Source: an uncultured Hippea sp.
GTDB taxonomy: Bacteria > Campylobacterota_A > Desulfurellia > JAADFJ01
DNA: 12,027 nucleotides
Assembly (NCBI GenBank): GCA_913009315.1
Contig: CAJVZA010000061.1
Coordinates: forward strand, 1-12,027
Direction of reading: 5' to 3'
Shown: positions 6,833 through 12,027 of the stretch, piece after piece
Layout: every line of letters starts with the position of its first letter
Numbering within the stretch: the stretch's first letter is position 1
Program-made: the position numbers and the translations under genes
Notes under the pieces: generated by a model
What the model was told of the DNA's origin: nothing
The model's database searches: none
The model's input: only the letters and a program-made list of their open reading frames with translations

Positions 6833-8248
6833 TCAAATTCCATAATTATCCCAATTTTTTCTTACAACCTCTGCAGTCTTTTTATCCAGAAAAATCTCCT
6901 TCGGTTTTCTTTTCCATTCATACGGTACGCAGGCATCCATTATAATTCTTGAAACTATCTCTCTGTTTTCAATCGGAAGCGCAGGGTCCAGAGGAGTAGA
7001 TCTGCCTCTGTTGATAATCTGCGTATCTCTTCTCGGATCAAATCTCACCGATAACGCCCAGAACACTTTGTCCCAATCATCGGCAGCTATATCCTCATCG
7101 ACAACAATGACTCCCTTCAAGCCGTAGTGCCCCGTTGTCGTGGAGATAACTGCCGTGCCTATCTGATTAGCATGCCCCGGATACATCTGTTTTACAGAAA
7201 CTATCGCCCAAAATCTTCCTGTTGATTCCGGAGGAATATAAACCGACTGAATTCCGGGTATCTTCATATTTTCCAGATCCGTCCATAAGGTTGCGGTTCT
7301 GTTCAACGATTGAATCATGTGCGTATCTGTTATCGGTTTTCCTACCATTGTCGACCAGAATATATAATCGCTTCTCGTATACACTCTTTTAACATCAAGC
7401 CACGGTTTCGGCCATTCATCACTCTTTTTACCCGAATAATAGCCTGTATATTCGCCCAGCGGCCCTTCCTGCCTGAATTTTTCAGGATCCGTTTCGATTT
7501 CACCTTCCAATACAATTTCCGCATTTTTATCAAACGGAAGACCCGTATGTTCGGATTCAATAATTTCGATCGGCTCCTTTCGCAATGTTCCCATTATGTC
7601 AAACTCCGATATACCTGCGGAAATCAGGGCGGATCCGGTTAAAAATCCGAGCGGATCACCGCCGATAACCATAAGAGCCGGCATCTTTTTCCCCATTTTT
7701 TGGTATTTTTTCAACATGAAATCGGCATGTTTACCCTTGATTATCTGTATTCCGCAGCTTTTTTCATCAAGAACCTGCATCCTGTATGTTCCGCAATTGA
7801 CCCATCCGGTTTCAGGATCTTTTGTCACAAGATAATGCGTTGTGCCGATAAATCGTCCGCCATCTCCGGGGTACATAAAAGGAACCGGAAAATCGAACAG
7901 ATTCACATTGTTGCCTTCCACGATTCTATCCAATATCGGTCCGGTTTTCACCTTCACAGGCGGAATGTGCTTCTTTGTTGACAGCTTCATCCATTCACGG
8001 GACATCTCACACATACTGGTTCCCGGTTTCATTCCGAGTGCTATCGCAAGGCGTTCTTTAGACGAGAATGCACCTGTTAAAACAGGGTTTTTATAATCCT
8101 TTATATTCTCAAACAACAATGCATATCTATCTTTCTCATCGTTCACAATCGATACATGAGAAAGCTCCAGATTCCAATCAATCTCTTTTTTTACCCTTTT
8201 CAGTTCATTCGCCTTTTCACATTTTTCTATAAACTCTCGTAAATCCAA
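6833..8248 (-). CDS. ubiD: UbiD-family prenylated-FMN-dependent (de)carboxylase, candidate phenylphosphate carboxylase
   Basis: A 471-residue UbiD-type enzyme that reversibly adds or removes CO2 at an aromatic or unsaturated carbon. The cofactor and catalytic residues are all present: N151 and R156 in NCGTYRMQV, H174 in GKHADF, and E261/E266 in EGPLGEYTGYY. Their spacing matches N168, R173, H191, E277 and E282 of fungal Fdc1. The length is near that of the alpha and beta subunits of Thauera phenylphosphate carboxylase. It starts with TTG 8248 behind a perfect AGGAGG five bases upstream. The gene lies 13 nt after ppsB and just before ubiX, so the likely job is carboxylation of phenylphosphate to 4-hydroxybenzoate. 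Only one UbiD subunit is visible, against two in Thauera. A 4-hydroxybenzoate or other aryl decarboxylase is the alternative. Confidence 0.92.
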   Translation of the reverse strand: MDLREFIEKCEKANELKRVKKEIDWNLELSHVSIVNDEKDRYALLFENIKDYKNPVLTGAFSSKERLAIALGMKPGTSMCEMSREWMKLSTKKHIPPVKVKTGPILDRIVEGNNVNLFDFPVPFMYPGDGGRFIGTTHYLVTKDPETGWVNCGTYRMQVLDEKSCGIQIIKGKHADFMLKKYQKMGKKMPALMVIGGDPLGFLTGSALISAGISEFDIMGTLRKEPIEIIESEHTGLPFDKNAEIVLEGEIETDPEKFRQEGPLGEYTGYYSGKKSDEWPKPWLDVKRVYTRSDYIFWSTMVGKPITDTHMIQSLNRTATLWTDLENMKIPGIQSVYIPPESTGRFWAIVSVKQMYPGHANQIGTAVISTTTGHYGLKGVIVVDEDIAADDWDKVFWALSVRFDPRRDTQIINRGRSTPLDPALPIENREIVSRIIMDACVPYEWKRKPKEIFLDKKTAEVVRKNWDNYGI

Positions 8249-8261
8249 AAAATCCTCCTGT

Positions 8262-9329
8262 CTAACCGGCTTTTATGCCGCTAATAAGATTATTCAATAT
8301 AATATTCATGACATCTGCAGGCTTACCTGCTTTACCCGACATATCCTTTTTCTTATTCCATATCGATTCAGGACGAACCTGAAGCACAATCACATTTTCA
8401 GGAAACGGCAGATCTTCATCTATCCCGAACTCTATATCGTATGCTTTACCGTAGTAGTTTTCTATCTTTACCGCAGTTTCAGATAAATATGTCAGTTCCT
8501 GATTTGTCAAGGCAGATTTTTTTCTGAGTTCATCGTCCACATCTATCTTTTTTATATCGCTCCCGTATGTCTCGTATACACATTTTATCTCTTTACTGCC
8601 TATCTTAGTCTTTATTAACTCAAGTGTAACTTTGTCAATAAGATATGTGTCGGGGGTAACGAGACCTGAGACTACGGCTTCACCCAGCCCATAGCTTGCA
8701 TCAATGGAGATTTTGGAAAAATCTCCATTGATAGGGTTCAGCGTAAAAATAACTCCCGATACCTTTGAATGGACCATCTTTGGAATACCCACGCCAATAT
8801 TAAACAATACGCTCATGTCTCTATTGACACGATAATGAATCGCTTCCACATTGTATGAACTCGACCAGCATCTCTTTATATAGTGAATAAGATCTTTATC
8901 ACCTCTGATGTTGAGATATGTCTCCATCTGACCCGGCATGCTTACTCCGCCGCTTGATCTTACCGCCGCAGGAACAGCATCAAGATTGCATTTTTCGCAT
9001 AATCTATGATAATTCTCCAAAATATCCTCTTCGATTTCTGATGGAATGTCAGCTGATTCGATCTCGCTCATAATAGCTTTACTGAGTTTTTTTATATTTT
9101 CATCAGTAGCTTCACCATTCTTCTTCACAAGAGTCTCAATTTTCGAGCGTATGCCTGTTTTTTCAATAAAGTCGTGATTCGCATGAATGGTTATTGCAAA
9201 GCCGGGACTAATAGGAATCCCGGCATGCAGCATCTCTCCAAGATTTGCATTTTTTTTACCCACCAATCCGTAATCGCTGCCTCGCAGTTCATCATACCAA
9301 ATAGTGTATAGCTGATTTAATTCTCTCAT
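8262..9329 (-). CDS. ppsB: phenylphosphate synthase-like subunit B (ATP-grasp, PEP synthase N-terminal type)
   Basis: Equivalent to the roughly 40-kDa protein 2 of phenylphosphate synthase: it uses MgATP to phosphorylate the histidine of subunit A, giving AMP and Pi overall. The 355 residues match the ATP-binding half of PEP synthase: GKKNANLGEM (24-33), GIPISPGFAI, AVRSSGG (122-128), SMPGQMETYLN (130-140), IKRCWSSSYN, IHYR, SGVIFTLNP, YGLGEAVVSGLVTPDTY, YDIEF (297-301) and LQVRPES (316-322). There is no phosphohistidine or PEP-binding domain; those functions are split off into the preceding gene. The loop between RSSGG and PGQ is shorter than in true PEP synthases, recalling pyruvate phosphate dikinase (SMPG). 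The ATG has GAGG five bases upstream, and the gap to ppsA is 19 nt. The coding sequence contains a perfect 15-bp hairpin at 8700-8732. Phenol as substrate is inferred from context. Confidence 0.87.
   Translation of the reverse strand: MRELNQLYTIWYDELRGSDYGLVGKKNANLGEMLHAGIPISPGFAITIHANHDFIEKTGIRSKIETLVKKNGEATDENIKKLSKAIMSEIESADIPSEIEEDILENYHRLCEKCNLDAVPAAVRSSGGVSMPGQMETYLNIRGDKDLIHYIKRCWSSSYNVEAIHYRVNRDMSVLFNIGVGIPKMVHSKVSGVIFTLNPINGDFSKISIDASYGLGEAVVSGLVTPDTYLIDKVTLELIKTKIGSKEIKCVYETYGSDIKKIDVDDELRKKSALTNQELTYLSETAVKIENYYGKAYDIEFGIDEDLPFPENVIVLQVRPESIWNKKKDMSGKAGKPADVMNIILNNLISGIKAG
8700..8732. repeat. perfect 15-bp inverted repeat with 3-nt loop inside ppsB
   Basis: Arms ATCAATGGAGATTTT (8700-8714) and its exact reverse complement (8718-8732) flank a GGA loop. 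In the mRNA this would be a long stable stem over residues INGDFSKISID. It has no U-run, so it is not a standard terminator. It may affect translation or mRNA processing, or may arise by chance from the codons used. Confidence 0.75.
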
Positions 9330-9348
9330 ATATTCCTCTATCTATAAT

Positions 9349-11190
9349 TCATCTGCTTTCAACTATCTTGACTGTTCCTTCATTGCCGTTGATTCTTATC
9401 AGATCACCTGTTTTGATAACTGAGGTAGCATTTCCGGTTCCAACCACAGTAGGAAGTCCATACTCCCTGCAAACTATAGCTGCATGGCACATAGGCCCTC
9501 CAACATCCGTAACCGCTCCTGTAATCTTTGTAAAAACAGGTGCCCAGCTTGGTGATGTAGTAGGCGCCACCATAATTTCACCCTTTTCGAGCTGATCTAA
9601 CTGCTCAACCGTTCTAATAACCCTCGCCTTTCCTTCAACTATACCTGCCGACCCCGGAGATCCGTGAAGCTCGGTTATCTTTTCAGAAGTTGTGCCTTCA
9701 AGTGAACGAAGCCAATTTTTCAGAACACCTGTAGTAACACCCCACAACACTATGGTAAACGGCTCGTTTACAACCTCAGGCGGTGTTCCCAATGCAGGCG
9801 GCGGAGTCCATTCCTGAAATTTCTTTATTATAACTTTACGGTTTTTAATTTTCTCAGGCCAATATGTTCTTCCGGCAGGTATAATGCCGGTTGCCCATGC
9901 ACGCACCATATCATCTATTAGTGATTTTATCTCGAACCTGTTTAGATACCAAATATCTTCAGCATCCTCTATTATTTTGTTGTTTGCAAAAATCTTTGCC
10001 AGTTCTCTCATTTTTCTCCAGAATACCGAATGAAACCAATTCTCTACATAAAACATGTGATTTTCCACATAAGGAAAAACTCTTCTTGCTATTTTAAGTG
10101 TTTCCTCAAAAGCGTTTCTCTGATCTTCGTTTTTTATAAGATTTATATATTTTTCTACGATTTCATCGCGCTCTTTTATCAATTTTTCCGTTGATCTCGA
10201 CGGATTTTTGCCCTCTTTGATAACTTCAATATACATATTGATTGACGAGAGCGGAATATCAAGGTTGTCGTTCCAGCTTATATGATGGTGGTACCATCCT
10301 GTTCCGGTAGATATATAAAACCACGGATATCTTGCCTTTTCAAGTGCATTGAGCCAGCTTATTCCTTTATCGCTCTTTTTCAGCTCTTTAGCGAGAGTAT
10401 CAAATTTTTTTTGCGACACTATGAGCGAATCGATTTCAAGTGTGACTGCAAGTTTGGCAAGTTTAATCAGTTCCTCATCGGGTCTATACATAACAGTATC
10501 GATACCTGATACCATTTTTGTAAGATTATGCATCGGAATATCGGGAAATACTTCGTTTGCAGTGTTGATAAAAGTCACATAAGCAGCGTATCCGAGATTG
10601 AGCATCTCGAAATGATACTGCCAGATCTTGAATCCCATGTTTATCAGCTCGTCATATTTTATACCGAGATTATATCCGCTGCTTAAACCTTTGCTGTCGA
10701 ATACGATACTTTCATCCTCTATTTCCGGCAGATCCGGAAAAGAAATATTCTCAAGTTCGACTATAAGTTCTTTTGTTTTATCGACCCACTTATCGTAGAT
10801 CTTGTCCCAGTTTTCATAATAATATCCCGCCCTTTTCTGAAACAGCGGAATTCTTGACTCGATCTCCTTTGGATCTGCGATTCCGATAGGAGTTATATAA
10901 ACATATCCATTGACAATTCTGTGATCTATGCCCTTTGCCGGAGGCACCATAAAAACTCTCGTATTGTATTGAGATAATGCCAGATACCATGCCTCATCCC
11001 ATATAAGATCAAACGGATAGTGAGGTTCGGGATAGTGAAGCCCGTCATAAAACCATAACTGGCTGCTCTCATACTCCATCCTTTCCTTATCTGTCTTTGA
11101 AAACTGATAATAAAAAGGATACATCTCCTCCCATCCCTCTGTTCCTAAAATCGGTTTTACTTCATGCGGATCTAAAAACTTTTTCGCCAT
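9349..11190 (-). CDS. ppsA: phenylphosphate synthase-like subunit A (phosphohistidine swivelling-domain subunit)
   Basis: Equivalent to the 70-kDa protein 1 of Thauera phenylphosphate synthase, which passes a phosphoryl group from a phosphohistidine to phenol. The 613-residue protein has a long N-terminal part (1 to about 500) rich in W, Y and H that probably binds the phenolic substrate. A PEP synthase-like swivelling domain follows (about 507-613): ELHGSPGSAGIVEGKARV, then GGPMCHAAIVCREYGLPTVVG with the catalytic His at 569, and NGNEGTV. From recall, the Thauera phosphohistidine is also His569, so both length and register agree. I chose ATG 11190, preceded by AAAGGGGGG, over a GTG at 11211. 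This is not a PEP synthase despite the symbol: no PEP/pyruvate-binding barrel is present and the ATP domain is in a separate downstream gene. Phenol is the likely substrate; cresol, catechol or another phenolic is possible. Confidence 0.87.
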   Translation of the reverse strand: MAKKFLDPHEVKPILGTEGWEEMYPFYYQFSKTDKERMEYESSQLWFYDGLHYPEPHYPFDLIWDEAWYLALSQYNTRVFMVPPAKGIDHRIVNGYVYITPIGIADPKEIESRIPLFQKRAGYYYENWDKIYDKWVDKTKELIVELENISFPDLPEIEDESIVFDSKGLSSGYNLGIKYDELINMGFKIWQYHFEMLNLGYAAYVTFINTANEVFPDIPMHNLTKMVSGIDTVMYRPDEELIKLAKLAVTLEIDSLIVSQKKFDTLAKELKKSDKGISWLNALEKARYPWFYISTGTGWYHHHISWNDNLDIPLSSINMYIEVIKEGKNPSRSTEKLIKERDEIVEKYINLIKNEDQRNAFEETLKIARRVFPYVENHMFYVENWFHSVFWRKMRELAKIFANNKIIEDAEDIWYLNRFEIKSLIDDMVRAWATGIIPAGRTYWPEKIKNRKVIIKKFQEWTPPPALGTPPEVVNEPFTIVLWGVTTGVLKNWLRSLEGTTSEKITELHGSPGSAGIVEGKARVIRTVEQLDQLEKGEIMVAPTTSPSWAPVFTKITGAVTDVGGPMCHAAIVCREYGLPTVVGTGNATSVIKTGDLIRINGNEGTVKIVESR

Positions 11191-11263
11191 TTTAACCCCC
11201 CTTTTTTTCACTCATTGTACACATCATTAGAATCGTATTTAATGTGCAGCATCAGTTATTAAT

Positions 11264-11908
11264 TTAAAATGTTATCCATCTCGGCTTTTCGAATCTTTCT
11301 GTCGAACGCAAAATCTTACTTGAATAATCGGTTATAATCTCTTTTTTTAAAAGCTTTTCCATCTCTCTGAAATCTTCATTGTTCATCAATCTTGCTATGT
11401 CATAAGGATCCTTAAAACTCATCTCAAGCAGATAATCCGAAAATCCGCCATACAAAATATGCCACTCTTCGGTAAGTTCAACGAAATCAATTTTGTCTAT
11501 TATTTCAATTGCTTTTCTTATAAATGCACGATATGACTCTTTTTTCTCAGGTTTTACCGTATAATAATGATTCCATTTCCATATCCCTTCCTGTATCTTG
11601 TACTTTTTTAAATCTATTCTACCTGTCGATATTGCAAGCAAACTCCTCTTATTATCCACATAATTCAGCAATTCATTATTTAAGTTTATGAAATTCTCAT
11701 TATGTACGCATTCATTTATCGTACTTAAATCGTTAGCGGTAAAACATGCAATGGTCGATGGGCCCACGCCCACCTCGACATAATATCCGCCGACAATTTC
11801 CAATCCTGCAACTTTAGCGCCCGGATTGTATTTATTTATAACAAATGAGGAATATTCGTCTTCTTTTGATCTGTCTATATCCCAATACTGAACGTATAAA
11901 ACATTCAT
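11264..11908 (-). CDS. unknown protein with two tandem repeats, possibly a ferredoxin-like (dimeric alpha/beta-barrel) fold; first gene of the aromatic operon
   Basis: I do not recognise a named family. The 214 residues form two related halves, about 1-97 and 110-206. The sequence KEDEYSSFV matches KKESYRAFI, GGYYVEVG matches EEWHILYGG, HNENFINLNNELL matches NNEDFREMEKLL, and each half ends STGR / STER. Each half begins with an aromatic-rich strand and a helix, consistent with a fused pair of ferredoxin-like modules, as in small aromatic-binding or monooxygenase-like dimeric barrels; the fold is inferred. There is no signal peptide or membrane segment. The ATG has AAGGGGG four bases upstream. 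It is the promoter-proximal gene, 73 bp before ppsA, with a candidate promoter at 11958-11985. It occupies the operon without an obvious counterpart in the classical phenol cluster; a substrate-binding or accessory role, perhaps in place of CBS-domain PpsC, is speculative. Confidence 0.8.
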   Translation of the reverse strand: MNVLYVQYWDIDRSKEDEYSSFVINKYNPGAKVAGLEIVGGYYVEVGVGPSTIACFTANDLSTINECVHNENFINLNNELLNYVDNKRSLLAISTGRIDLKKYKIQEGIWKWNHYYTVKPEKKESYRAFIRKAIEIIDKIDFVELTEEWHILYGGFSDYLLEMSFKDPYDIARLMNNEDFREMEKLLKKEIITDYSSKILRSTERFEKPRWITF

Positions 11909-11957
11909 AAATCCCCCTTATAAAAAAATCAGATTATCTTTAATAGCATATTATTCT

Positions 11958-11985
11958 TTTATAAAGTATTGATAAAATATAACAA
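11958..11985 (-). promoter_or_regulatory. candidate promoter of the aromatic operon
   Basis: On the - strand, TTGTTA (11980-11985) and TATAAA (11958-11963) are separated by 16 nt, a fair sigma70-type arrangement about 50 nt upstream of the first ATG. The TATAAA core with flanking T and A tracts would also suit an archaeal TATA box. The surrounding DNA is very AT-rich, so chance matches are likely. No operator palindrome is evident. Confidence 0.4.
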
Positions 11986-12027
11986 AATCAAGTTAAATTA
12001 ATTTATAGTTACTATAAGATTTTTTAT

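Noticed and set aside
8262-11190. ppsA and ppsB as one PEP synthase gene broken by a frameshift
   Set aside because: The order is reversed relative to PEP synthase (His domain gene first, ATP-grasp gene second), each has its own start and Shine-Dalgarno sequence, and the lengths match the two-subunit phenylphosphate synthase.

Overview
The window is about 12 kb of AT-rich DNA (roughly 38-40% GC by eye) holding nine protein genes, one of them cut by the left edge, plus a small insertion element. Two metabolic blocks lie in opposite orientations and meet around that element. The organism cannot be named from this sequence. Its contents point to an anaerobe that uses aromatic compounds. The inositol-phosphate genes are of the kind thermophilic archaea and bacteria use to make the solute di-myo-inositol phosphate (DIP). 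A REP-type tyrosine transposase and a sigma70-compatible promoter favour a bacterium, but the TTTATAAA core at the same site would also suit an archaeal TATA box.

Left block, + strand (1-2720): the 3' two thirds of myo-inositol-1-phosphate synthase (ino1); a bifunctional CTP:inositol-1-phosphate cytidylyltransferase / CDP-alcohol phosphotransferase (IPCT-DIPPS type); and an HD-domain phosphohydrolase. Together the first two would turn glucose-6-phosphate into phosphorylated DIP. The HD protein overlaps or abuts the synthase gene and is a candidate for the last, dephosphorylating step. Its reading frame has no ATG, GTG or TTG upstream of its first metal-binding histidine.

Middle (2700-3782): a REP-associated tyrosine (Y1/HUH) transposase, - strand, bracketed by a perfect 23-bp inverted repeat. 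The left copy supplies the last six codons and the stop of the HD gene, so the element has replaced that gene's original 3' end.

Right block, - strand (read from 11908 to 3855): an unfamiliar protein with two tandem repeats; phenylphosphate synthase-like PpsA (phosphohistidine subunit, His569) and PpsB (ATP-grasp subunit); a UbiD-type prenylated-FMN (de)carboxylase; its UbiX prenyltransferase; an AMP-forming acyl/aryl-CoA ligase; and a second HD-domain protein related to the left one. Spacing is tight (8-nt overlap to about 150 nt), with a candidate promoter at 11958-11985, so this is probably one operon. The inferred route is phenol (or a similar phenolic) to phenylphosphate (PpsAB), to 4-hydroxybenzoate (UbiD with UbiX-made cofactor), to 4-hydroxybenzoyl-CoA (ligase).

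Compared with the Thauera/Aromatoleum phenol operon, the set seen here is reduced. It has no CBS-domain PpsC, only one UbiD-like subunit and no HAD-type delta subunit. Instead it carries the duplicated unknown protein and the HD phosphohydrolase, which are the most interesting candidates for new parts of the system. A perfect 15-bp hairpin with a 3-nt loop lies inside the ppsB coding sequence.
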